This document shows, piece by piece, positions 1-7,015 of a DNA stretch of 32,907 nucleotides. The notes beneath the pieces are model-generated. The model did not search any database. It was not told the DNA's origin and saw only the letters and a list, made by a program, of their open reading frames with translations. This stretch comes from T3SED10-260 sp035363255 (GTDB taxonomy: Bacteria > Caldisericota > Caldisericia > UBA6126). How positions within the stretch are numbered: position 1 is the first letter of the stretch; the number at the start of each line of letters is the position of its first letter. Position numbers and translations under genes: made by a program. The DNA is taken from positions 1 to 32,907 of the forward strand of contig DAOSES010000024.1 in assembly GCA_035363255.1 (NCBI GenBank). Reading direction: 5' to 3'.

Positions 1-1
1 T

Positions 2-463
2 CGTATGGTAACTGACCTTACTCATGTCAGTCGTTTTGGCAAGGACTGCGGGGATGATGGGATGAGAATGATGGGAGATGATTTTACACCAAAAGATTGC
101 GATAAATTTTTTCAAAATAGAAATGGTAATTCATTACAAATAACATATTCAAACTGTAAATTAATGTATTACTGTAAAAATTATTTTAACTCTATGGAAC
201 AGCAAATGAAAGAATTGATCATGTTTTGGGAAAGTGAATTAGCTTCTATACCTAATAGTGATCCTGGAGCTGAAAATGCTAAAGCTACTGCAAAAAGAAA
301 TATAGAATATTACAAAGAGAGGTATTCTCATTACCAGAACCTAAATTCTATAATGGACTATATCATGCGATCACCTGGAGGCGGTGGAGGAAGGACTGGA
401 GGTGGTGGATTAGGAATGAAAGCTGAATGCGACGCATTATTTAGAGATTTGGTTCTTACATGA
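2..463 (+). CDS. Cys-containing ORF, probably the C-terminal cassette of a larger secreted or toxin protein (5' partial)
   Basis: The frame is open from base 2 and has a Met at 5, so the true N-terminus may lie outside the window; no ribosome site can be seen. Counting from that Met the product is 152 aa. Residues 7-24 (HVSRFGKDCGDDGMRMMG) recur almost exactly in the ORF at 896, after which the two proteins are unrelated. Residues 25-120 are charged and contain Cys32, Cys51 and Cys57. Residues 125-135 form a glycine tract (GGGGGRTGGGG), and the tail carries Cys142. I recognise no enzyme family. A constant short head followed by an unrelated tail, then a small membrane-protein gene, is the pattern of polymorphic toxin tips with immunity genes; this is inference from layout, not from a known toxin fold. 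The DNA is clearly more AT-rich than the glycolytic region, consistent with transfer. Confidence 0.5.
   Translation, partial: RMVTDLTHVSRFGKDCGDDGMRMMGDDFTPKDCDKFFQNRNGNSLQITYSNCKLMYYCKNYFNSMEQQMKELIMFWESELASIPNSDPGAENAKATAKRNIEYYKERYSHYQNLNSIMDYIMRSPGGGGGRTGGGGLGMKAECDALFRDLVLT
23..76 (+). repeat. 54-bp direct repeat, copy 1 (shared cassette head)
   Basis: This segment begins catgtcagtcgttttggcaa and ends in atggga. It matches 902-955 at 50 of 54 positions by my alignment, with no gaps. It encodes HVSRFGKDCGDDGMRMMG. Similarity stops abruptly on both sides. Confidence 0.85.
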
Positions 464-518
464 TTTTTCATCGTAATAATTAATTTAAAATAGAATATAA
501 TTGATTAGGGGAATATTG

Positions 519-839
519 ATGAAAAGAAAACTAGTTTTTATTACCATCACAGCGTTATTTTTTTCTTGTATGATTCTTTCTTTTTTTACTAATAGATATT
601 ATGCCCTTTACAAGAAAGCTGATGATAGAATATTGGCACTTGAGAATGAAAATTGGGCTCTTAACTTGGATATTGAAAATGTTAAGAAGCATTTCAATGA
701 GTTAGAAGAGTATGAATCATACACTGAATATTCATTAAAATATTATGGATATGACAATGAATGGAAGGTTAAGAATATCACAGAACAAAAACAAAGAATT
801 AGAGATATTTTGTCGATATATAGTTCTCCGCATGATTAA
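519..839 (+). CDS. Small single-span membrane protein with coiled-coil-like tail; candidate immunity protein
   Basis: The start is ATG 519, because AGGGGA at 508-513 sits 5 bases upstream; an in-frame TTG at 501 has no such site. The 106-aa product has a basic N-terminus (MKRK), one hydrophobic segment at about residues 5-24 and a charged, helix-prone remainder rich in Glu, Lys, Asn and Tyr (around 30-100) that could form a coiled coil. It follows the Cys-containing ORF by 55 bases and precedes the second copy of the 54-bp repeat, exactly where the immunity gene of a toxin cassette would sit. No family is recognised; the immunity role is positional inference. A Cys at 17 lies inside the hydrophobic segment, but FFSC is a poor lipobox. 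Confidence 0.6.
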   Translation: MKRKLVFITITALFFSCMILSFFTNRYYALYKKADDRILALENENWALNLDIENVKKHFNELEEYESYTEYSLKYYGYDNEWKVKNITEQKQRIRDILSIYSSPHD

Positions 840-895
840 CTATTTAATTTATAAGTGTGACATCTTGCCTGGTTCACTTTTAGCTCAATTAAATA

Positions 896-1330
896 TTGTC
901 ACATGTCAGTCGTTTTGGCAAGGATTGCGGGGATAATGGGATGAGGCTGATGGGACCAACTGAAGCTGATTGTACGGTCTATGGAAATGAAACATGTGAA
1001 GAAATTTTTAAAAAGTATGCAAACAGGGCTAAATGTAAAGTGTTTAGAATAGGAACAAATATCAAAGCTATCTGTAAAAAAACATATGAATGCTGGAAAG
1101 CAGCCAATACCATGAAAACAGATCATAATGATTGTTTGGGTGGTTTTTGGTGGGTTTATCCATCATGCTGGGCAAAATTGTTGGATTCAAATTATTCAGT
1201 TTATGTTGGTAAAGGTGAACCAGCTTTAAATTTAAGGTGGGATGCGTTTAGAGTTCTTAACAATATAGCTAACGGTGACACATTTGGAATTCCAAAGAAT
1301 TGTGGAGAATATACTGTACCATACCCATGA
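896..1330 (+). CDS. Cysteine-rich orphan ORF sharing the cassette head; candidate silent toxin tip
   Basis: The frame opens just after a stop at 890-892 and the first start codon is TTG 896. There is no purine-rich ribosome site before it, so independent translation looks poor. The product would be 144 aa. Residues 3-20 repeat the head of the first ORF (HVSRFGKDCGDNGMRLMG); the rest is unrelated and carries nine cysteines (11, 26, 34, 47, 60, 66, 80, 91, 136) and a Trp-rich stretch (GGFWWVYPSCW at 82-92). No family is recognised. The lack of its own start signals and the retained homologous head fit an orphan cassette of the CdiA-CT/Rhs type that becomes expressed only after recombining into a full-length gene. 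It could instead be a decayed duplicate. Confidence 0.5.
   Translation: MSHVSRFGKDCGDNGMRLMGPTEADCTVYGNETCEEIFKKYANRAKCKVFRIGTNIKAICKKTYECWKAANTMKTDHNDCLGGFWWVYPSCWAKLLDSNYSVYVGKGEPALNLRWDAFRVLNNIANGDTFGIPKNCGEYTVPYP
902..955 (+). repeat. 54-bp direct repeat, copy 2 (shared cassette head)
   Basis: This is the second copy of the segment at 23-76, differing at four positions (c/t, g/a and two adjacent changes that turn Met into Leu). It keeps the same reading frame within its own ORF. The copies are 879 bases apart, so recombination between them would delete copy 1's tail and its following gene. Confidence 0.85.
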
Positions 1331-1359
1331 TGAAACACAATTTACTAAAGGAGGGAATT

Positions 1360-2397
1360 TTGCATAATAAATTGACAAGTTCTATGTTGATATGCTTAAT
1401 GCTTATTAGTTTATTTTCTTGCGATAAACCTCCACCCCTTTCCTGGCACAGTGCTTTCCAGGAAAAAGGCTTGTTACAAAGTACGCTGTTTGATCGAAAT
1501 CTCTACCAAAACCTACTAGTAGTTGATGATAAGATATATCTGTATGACCCTTTTGTCAGCAACAATATCTTTGTAATGAAAAACCAAGAAGATCAAGGTA
1601 CATATAACAAGCACTTACTGAAGGGATCCTTGTTTGAAGACTCACCATTGTATTTGCCTTGCTCCATTACGAATGATTTGTCAGGCAACCTTTATATTCT
1701 GGACGATCATATTGAAAACAGAGGATCCCTTGGTAGCCCAATAATCCGTCCCTATGATTACAAGGGAGAACACCTTATTTATCGGTATGATCTATCAGAA
1801 CACAAACTCCAACTACTTCATCGCATCGCTTATGACAACACCTCCGATTCATTCCTGCAACTTTTTTGGTGGAATGATAACTTGATGCTTTTAAGCAGAA
1901 GCTGGGAACGGGGATACTTTCTCTCTTCTGTATCTCTTGATCCCTCTGACCATATCTTGAAACAGATTCATCGTTTCGAAAATGATATTTTGGATATCGA
2001 TGTTTCAGGAAACATTCTTCTTACCTTGGAAAGTGGAGGTGTTGCCACTGAATGTACCTACGACGGATCTCAACTGAGGATCAAAAATCAGATTAGCTTG
2101 CCTTCAAAAGGCTTTTCTTACTCTGATTATTCATACAAAATTCTTTTTACCAATCACAATTCACATTATTTGGTATATAAAACCATGCGTACATCAGAAG
2201 AGCAGATTATGATTGATGCTTTTTTTGTAATGCAGGGATCCAAACTTCTTTTTGATATGCATCAAGTTCCTTCCAACTTGATTGCATTTACCAAAACAAG
2301 ACAAACCACTTTAAATCAAACCGAATCCATTTTTGCTTTAGAAAATAGATCTGGGAAAATTTATTTTTTAGATAACATATTGCCTTCTGATGTTTAG
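1360..2397 (+). CDS. Predicted lipoprotein, beta-propeller-like, function unknown
   Basis: The preferred start is TTG 1360, with an excellent ribosome site AAAGGAGGG at 1347-1355. This gives a compact lipoprotein signal with lipobox LFSC and the lipid-anchored Cys at residue 21. ATG 1327 and ATG 1330, which overlap the preceding stop, would give a longer leader. The mature part (about 325 aa) has repeated short strands of the type DDKIYLYD, GNLYILDD and GKIYFLDN, suggesting a beta-propeller or beta-rich extracytoplasmic fold. It follows the Cys-rich ORF by 29 bases and is co-oriented, so it may be the immunity gene of the second cassette. At 345 aa it is large for that role and could be an unrelated surface protein. 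No family is recognised. Confidence 0.75.
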   Translation: MHNKLTSSMLICLMLISLFSCDKPPPLSWHSAFQEKGLLQSTLFDRNLYQNLLVVDDKIYLYDPFVSNNIFVMKNQEDQGTYNKHLLKGSLFEDSPLYLPCSITNDLSGNLYILDDHIENRGSLGSPIIRPYDYKGEHLIYRYDLSEHKLQLLHRIAYDNTSDSFLQLFWWNDNLMLLSRSWERGYFLSSVSLDPSDHILKQIHRFENDILDIDVSGNILLTLESGGVATECTYDGSQLRIKNQISLPSKGFSYSDYSYKILFTNHNSHYLVYKTMRTSEEQIMIDAFFVMQGSKLLFDMHQVPSNLIAFTKTRQTTLNQTESIFALENRSGKIYFLDNILPSDV

Positions 2398-2496
2398 GTT
2401 AAAATGGGATGAAACAAAAAATCACCAAGGAGAAAAAGGAAAAAAAGTAGCAGGGATTTGTTTTAAATTAATATTGACCAACAGATGATAAACAAG

Positions 2497-2522
2497 ATAG
2501 GGGCAGTAAACACTGTCCCTAT
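2497..2522 (+). terminator. Hairpin, weak terminator candidate
   Basis: The arms ATAGGGGCAGT (2497-2507) and ACTGTCCCTAT (2512-2522) pair over 11 bp with one G-U and a 4-base AAAC loop. Only a mixed TGTAAATG follows, not a T-run, so intrinsic termination may be inefficient. It lies about 100 bases after the lipoprotein stop. Confidence 0.4.
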
Positions 2523-2643
2523 TGTAAATGTTGTTAATCAATCTTCCCTAAACACACCCGCATTGGTCTGGCAAATGAGACACGAGCAAACGCGAGAGTT
2601 ACTTTTTCAGTTCCCGTGCGATGTCCCCGTGCCATATTATATA

Positions 2644-2672
2644 TTGCTGTGGTAAAGCAATTTGATTATAAT
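2644..2672 (+). promoter_or_regulatory. Sigma-A-type promoter for the lipoprotein/DUF4173 operon
   Basis: TTGCTG (2644-2649), 17 bases, then a perfect TATAAT (2667-2672). A start near 2679 leaves a short leader containing GGGGGTG (2682-2688) before ATG 2693. Confidence 0.55.
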
Positions 2673-2692
2673 GATGCTATTGGGGGTGTTCC

Positions 2693-4315
2693 ATGAAATA
2701 TAATTTAGTATTATTGGTCATCATAGGTGTTATTCTTTCTTCATGCACTGCGGGTGGTGCTGGAGGTAAAACAGATCCCGAGTTTGTCTCTTCTGTTCCT
2801 GTTCAAAACCTTGAAATCAAAGTGCCTGTAATCAGTAATTTCAAACCAGACAGAATTTCTGATGAGTTTCATGATTCTTACAAGCAAGTATTACGTATGG
2901 GCGATGGTGCCTTAAACATCCTTGATTACGAGGAGCTTTACCCACTACCCAGAGGAAGTGGAACTGTCAAATTAGTGAGATATGAGGCAAGCTCTTCTCC
3001 CGCAAAACAGTATTTTGATTTCAATTCTGATTATCAAAAATACAACATGGAGATTTTTAAAACAGAACGCTATAATGTTCCCCAATATCAGTATCCCCTG
3101 GCTTTTTTTGAGCTTAAATATAAGGTAAAAAATGAATTTACTCCTCCCAAGCCGTATTTTTTGCATTATATGTCAACAAACAACCAACAAACTGAGCTCT
3201 GGCTTAGCAACGCTTCCATCTCCTTTGCCCACCAGATAGATACGCTGGATCATGTTGAATTTTTCCCCAAACCCATGGCTTATTACCACAATTATGTCGA
3301 TTATTACCATGGATGGCTTGCGTATTTAAAAGGCAACGATATCCACTTGATCAACTTATACGCAGAGCTAAGCATGGTAGAGGATAAAAGCAAAGTGGGT
3401 CCAATAAAAGAGCTTTTAAATAGTGATCCAAATGCCTTCCAACTTGATACCGTGAAATATAAGCAAAATAGAAAGAATAGAATCATCCCTGAAGCATATG
3501 CAAGCATATTCAAAGCCGATGCTCCTGAAAATATGAAAAGACTCTTGCATTTGCATGAACTCAAAAACTATATTCTTCTCACTTATCCCACACAAAATCA
3601 GAGCGATCGGATATATCTTTTTGAAAAAAACTTTGCTAATCCCCCCGATATGATTGAATTTGAAAGGGATCGATATTATATTCATCCTGGAAGTGACCTT
3701 GAAAACGATCATCCCATGATACTGATGTACGACAATATGGCTGAGGAAATTGAGTTTTACGATATTATTACCAAAAAGCGTTCCAGTATAAGTCTGAAAA
3801 GTGTTTTGGCTCCAGTGGATCGGAAAATTGACAAGCTAATTCTCTCCAAAAGCACCAAGGGCTATGATTTGCTGGTCTTTCCCGAAGCTTTTGCTGATGT
3901 TCAAAACCATTATTTCATGATCCTTGAGCTGGACAAGGAAATGAAACCTGCAAAGCAAATCAGGGTAAACTTTAAAACTGATTTTATCCATCATTACAAT
4001 CAAGCAGTTTATCGGACTCAGGAAAAAGACTTTGTCCTTTTGTTCACAGACAAGGAAAACGACAATTTATACCTGATGAAATGCTCTTTAGACAGCAAGA
4101 CAAGTAAATTGGAAACCAAATGTTATGGCTTAGCCGACTTTCCCTATTTACTTGGTGATTTGATCTTGCTGTATCATCCCGGGGGGTATTTTGTCATTCA
4201 GAATACGCTAAAACGAGATGAAAACAATGCTTATGATAATTTTTACCAGGTAAAAGTCGATTTTTATAATCTTAAAGGATTCGAAGGATCAACAAAAACG
4301 AATGAGGTGAAGTAA
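2693..4315 (+). CDS. Large predicted lipoprotein of unknown function
   Basis: The start is ATG 2693, with GGGGGTG 5 bases upstream. The 540-aa product begins with a lipoprotein signal (hydrophobic 4-15, lipobox LSSC, acylated Cys18) followed by a small Gly/Ala linker. The remainder is rich in aromatic residues and alternating hydrophobics (FDFNSDY, YYHGWLAYL, YLFEKNF, YDIITKK), suggesting a beta-rich extracytoplasmic domain, possibly a propeller. No family is recognised. It overlaps the next gene by one base (TAATG), so the two are almost certainly translationally coupled. The lipoprotein may therefore work outside the membrane with the DUF4173 protein. It shares the lipoprotein/beta-rich style of the product at 1360-2397, but I see no convincing sequence identity between them. 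Confidence 0.85.
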   Translation: MKYNLVLLVIIGVILSSCTAGGAGGKTDPEFVSSVPVQNLEIKVPVISNFKPDRISDEFHDSYKQVLRMGDGALNILDYEELYPLPRGSGTVKLVRYEASSSPAKQYFDFNSDYQKYNMEIFKTERYNVPQYQYPLAFFELKYKVKNEFTPPKPYFLHYMSTNNQQTELWLSNASISFAHQIDTLDHVEFFPKPMAYYHNYVDYYHGWLAYLKGNDIHLINLYAELSMVEDKSKVGPIKELLNSDPNAFQLDTVKYKQNRKNRIIPEAYASIFKADAPENMKRLLHLHELKNYILLTYPTQNQSDRIYLFEKNFANPPDMIEFERDRYYIHPGSDLENDHPMILMYDNMAEEIEFYDIITKKRSSISLKSVLAPVDRKIDKLILSKSTKGYDLLVFPEAFADVQNHYFMILELDKEMKPAKQIRVNFKTDFIHHYNQAVYRTQEKDFVLLFTDKENDNLYLMKCSLDSKTSKLETKCYGLADFPYLLGDLILLYHPGGYFVIQNTLKRDENNAYDNFYQVKVDFYNLKGFEGSTKTNEVK

Positions 4316-5877
4316 TGGAAGAAATGAACCAGATTCATGATGTATCCTCACTAGAAGAGCGACCAAATCTATTAGATGGTTTTCTGTTTGTAGGAAGTAT
4401 GGTTTTGGGCGTATGTTTTGTAATATTGTTTTACAAAAAACTGCTTGGAGTATCGTTTCTTCTCTTTATCCTGGCTTTTTTTCTTTTGGTTTTTATTGGA
4501 TTTCGTCAAAAGATAAAATTCAGACCTCTCATCTCCTGGTTTCTTCTTTTTGTGATTTTGGTACTGGCTTCAAGTTATTTTGTTTTTGCAAGCCCTTTGT
4601 TTATGATTTTGAATTTCTTTATGATTCTTTTCTTAATCATTTCACATCAACTACTTATCACTGGTTTTCACAAGTCCTCATGGGATCAAATCAGCTTTAT
4701 ACCTGAAGCAATCTTTCATTTTTTTGAAAAGACTATTTCAGGCCTCCCCCGCCTTTCTCAGCATAGCTATTTCAGCCTCAAATCTTATGGTAACAATAAG
4801 CAAGTAAATACCATGCAGAAAATTTTTATCGGTATTTTGGTATCAATTCCTCTGATATTTATTGTGATTGCATTGTTGGCTTTTGCTGATGATGTGTTCC
4901 GCTTCTATATCAACGATTTGCTTCAGTCGATTAAGTTGGCTGATTTGTTCAATCAACTCTTTATTTTCTTCCTGGTTTCATCCCTGATTTACGGCTACTT
5001 ATGGATCTTCAAACACAGCAGAAAAGCTGAAAAGCCTTATGATGATTGGCCAAGCAATGTCCGACCTTTGAAGCACATGGATTCCACCATTAGTATGACC
5101 TTCCTCTTCTTGTTCAATTTGGTCTATCTGGGATTTTTTCTTGTGAAGTATGCCTATATGTTTGGTGCGATCAATTATGTTTTGCCGCAGGGTTTTTCAC
5201 CTGCAGAATACGCTCGAAAGGGTTTTTCTGAGCTTCTAATCATTGCCTTGATCAATTTCGTGATTTATGTGATCTTTATTCGTTTCAAACCTCTTGCTGG
5301 AAAGGCTTATGCATTTTTCCTCAACCTTTTGATATCTTCGCTGGTGTTGTTCACTCTGGCCATCTTGTTTTCAGCTCATTTGCGCATGACGCTTTATGAA
5401 GCTGCGTTTGGATACACCTATCTTCGCTTGCTGACCCATAGTTTTATGGCGTTTTTGTTTGCTTTGATCATGGTGGCTTTGTTTAAGGTTTGGATCCAGC
5501 AAGTTCCACTTAAAAAACTATACATCGTCTTGACCTTACTGGCATTTATACTGGTAAATTATATGAATATCGACCAATTGATTGCTTCAAAGAATATTGA
5601 AAGGTATTATAGCAGTGGTGAGATAGACGATAATTACTTACAAGCTTTGTCTTATGACAGTTTTCCAGAATTGGTGGATTTTTATACTCAATATGAATCT
5701 TCACCCCCTCTGTATCTCACCTTTCACAAAAAATACGAGTTGCTTAGCAAGGCTCAGTTTTGGCCTTCATACAATATTGCACGAAATAAAGCGAAAAAAG
5801 CACTGGATCGTTTCTTTCAGTTAGAAGAGGTGAGGACAAATCCTTTTCAAGATAGAGATGAAAAAATGGAGTTTTAA
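4315..5877 (+). CDS. DUF4173/DUF4153-like multispanning membrane protein
   Basis: The start is ATG 4315, overlapping the upstream stop as TAATG with GAGGTG at 4304-4309. The 520-aa product has a short charged N-terminus, about eleven hydrophobic spans between residues 20 and 420, and a soluble C-terminal tail of about 100 aa. Family-like features are RMTLYEAAFGYTYLRLLTHS, then NYMNIDQLIASKNIERY and LQALSYDSFPELV; the Asn-rich "N-D-IA-N-R" tail followed by a short "L-S-D--P-L" repeat is typical of DUF4173. The function of the family is not established. Pairing with a lipoprotein suggests an envelope complex. The assignment is from remembered motif pattern. Confidence 0.75.
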   Translation: MEEMNQIHDVSSLEERPNLLDGFLFVGSMVLGVCFVILFYKKLLGVSFLLFILAFFLLVFIGFRQKIKFRPLISWFLLFVILVLASSYFVFASPLFMILNFFMILFLIISHQLLITGFHKSSWDQISFIPEAIFHFFEKTISGLPRLSQHSYFSLKSYGNNKQVNTMQKIFIGILVSIPLIFIVIALLAFADDVFRFYINDLLQSIKLADLFNQLFIFFLVSSLIYGYLWIFKHSRKAEKPYDDWPSNVRPLKHMDSTISMTFLFLFNLVYLGFFLVKYAYMFGAINYVLPQGFSPAEYARKGFSELLIIALINFVIYVIFIRFKPLAGKAYAFFLNLLISSLVLFTLAILFSAHLRMTLYEAAFGYTYLRLLTHSFMAFLFALIMVALFKVWIQQVPLKKLYIVLTLLAFILVNYMNIDQLIASKNIERYYSSGEIDDNYLQALSYDSFPELVDFYTQYESSPPLYLTFHKKYELLSKAQFWPSYNIARNKAKKALDRFFQLEEVRTNPFQDRDEKMEF

Positions 5878-5910
5878 AATTCTCATATAAAGACTGATAC
5901 TTTCTTTTCA

Positions 5911-5938
5911 TTGAAAAACATCCTTTAAAAACTACAAT
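5911..5938 (+). promoter_or_regulatory. Near-consensus promoter of the gap-led operon
   Basis: TTGAAA (5911-5916), 16 bases, TACAAT (5933-5938); each box differs from consensus at one position. The leader to gap is about 58 bases. No further strong promoter is visible until 13225, so this probably drives much of the following eleven-gene run. Confidence 0.6.
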
Positions 5939-6002
5939 CATAGAGTAAGAAAAGAAATGATTTTGAGCAAATGAAATAAAAATAAAGTTAGTGGAGGATG
6001 TT

Positions 6003-7013
6003 ATGAAAGTTGGAATTAATGGATTTGGAAGGGTGGGCAGACAAGTCCTGAAAGCCCTGATGGAACGTCACCCTCAGTATGAAGTTGTTCAAATTAACGA
6101 TATTGCAGACACCAAAACCCTTGCACACCTTTTTAAATACGATTCTACTTATGGGGTTTATTCTCAAGAGGTCAGCTCCCAAGACAACACCATGACCGTA
6201 GGCAAAAACTCCATATCCATGACCCATTTTACCGATCTCAATACCATCGAGTGGCAAAAAGGAATTGAAGTGGTTATTGAATCCACTGGAATTTTCACTG
6301 ATCGCTCAAAAGCCGCCCTACATTTAAAAAATGATGTTCAACAAGTAATTATCACTGCCCCCTCAAAAAATGCTGATTGTATGATAGTTTTGGGTGTTAA
6401 TGATGAGCTATTTGATCCTACAAAACATGCTGTCATATCCAATGCCTCCTGCACTACCAACAGTCTCGCTCCTGCAGTCAAACTTCTCAATCAACGTTTT
6501 AAACTACTGAAAGGTTTTATGACAACGGTTCATGCCTATACTTCAGACCAGCGGATCCTCGATCTCCCCCACAAAGATCTCAGACGCTCTCGTGCTGCTG
6601 CTGTCAATATCATCCCAACTTCCACAGGTGCCGCTGATGCTGTGGGCATTGTTATTCCCGAGTTGAAAGGATTACTCACGGGAATTTCTTTGCGAGTTCC
6701 GGTTGCAGCAGTTTCAGTCACCGATTTTGTCTGTAGTGTTGAGCAATCCACCAGTATTCAAGAGGTCAACGATGTATTTGAGCAAGCCTCCAGGAATTCG
6801 ATGAATGGCATACTGGGTTTCACCACAGAACCACTTGTTTCCTCCGATTTTAGAAGAGATTCCCATTCAGGAATCATCGATGGACTGTCCACCAATGTGT
6901 TGGATGGCAACTTTATAAAAATCCTGAGCTGGTATGACAACGAATGGGGTTATTCCTGTCGTGTGGCCGATTTGGTGCATTTGATTCATCAAAAGAAAAA
7001 CGGTGGTTCATAG
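6003..7013 (+). CDS. gap: Glyceraldehyde-3-phosphate dehydrogenase, type I
   Basis: This enzyme oxidises and phosphorylates glyceraldehyde-3-phosphate to 1,3-bisphosphoglycerate with NAD in cytoplasmic glycolysis. The start is ATG 6003, with GGAGG 5 bases upstream; an in-frame upstream Met at 5991 falls inside that ribosome site. The 336-aa length is normal. The N-terminal Rossmann motif is GINGFGRVGR (4-13). NAD preference is suggested by Asn-Asp at 32-33. The active site ASCTTNS gives catalytic Cys150, and HAY gives His177. The C-terminal WYDNEWGYS is intact. It is the first gene of a long tight run and is followed two bases later by pgk. No triose-phosphate isomerase gene is next to it. 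Confidence 0.97.
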   Translation: MKVGINGFGRVGRQVLKALMERHPQYEVVQINDIADTKTLAHLFKYDSTYGVYSQEVSSQDNTMTVGKNSISMTHFTDLNTIEWQKGIEVVIESTGIFTDRSKAALHLKNDVQQVIITAPSKNADCMIVLGVNDELFDPTKHAVISNASCTTNSLAPAVKLLNQRFKLLKGFMTTVHAYTSDQRILDLPHKDLRRSRAAAVNIIPTSTGAADAVGIVIPELKGLLTGISLRVPVAAVSVTDFVCSVEQSTSIQEVNDVFEQASRNSMNGILGFTTEPLVSSDFRRDSHSGIIDGLSTNVLDGNFIKILSWYDNEWGYSCRVADLVHLIHQKKNGGS

Positions 7014-7015
7014 TC

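Larger units (their letters stand above)
2398..2692. other. 295-base non-coding gap
   Basis: No ORF here is convincing. The gap holds a purine-rich stretch at about 2428-2450, a terminator-like hairpin near 2500 and a promoter just before the next lipoprotein gene (both listed separately). It separates the AT-rich left island from the rest of the window. I see no tRNA or integrase remnant that would mark an island border. Confidence 0.6.

Noticed and set aside
365..420. Gly-rich repeat as microsatellite or CRISPR-like repeat
   Set aside because: It is a single short GGN-codon run within one ORF (GGGGGRTGGGG), with no spacer/repeat periodicity.
865..893. Promoter (TTGCCT-N17-ATTAAA) before the orphan cassette
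   Set aside because: Both boxes match consensus poorly and no ribosome site follows, so I did not list it.
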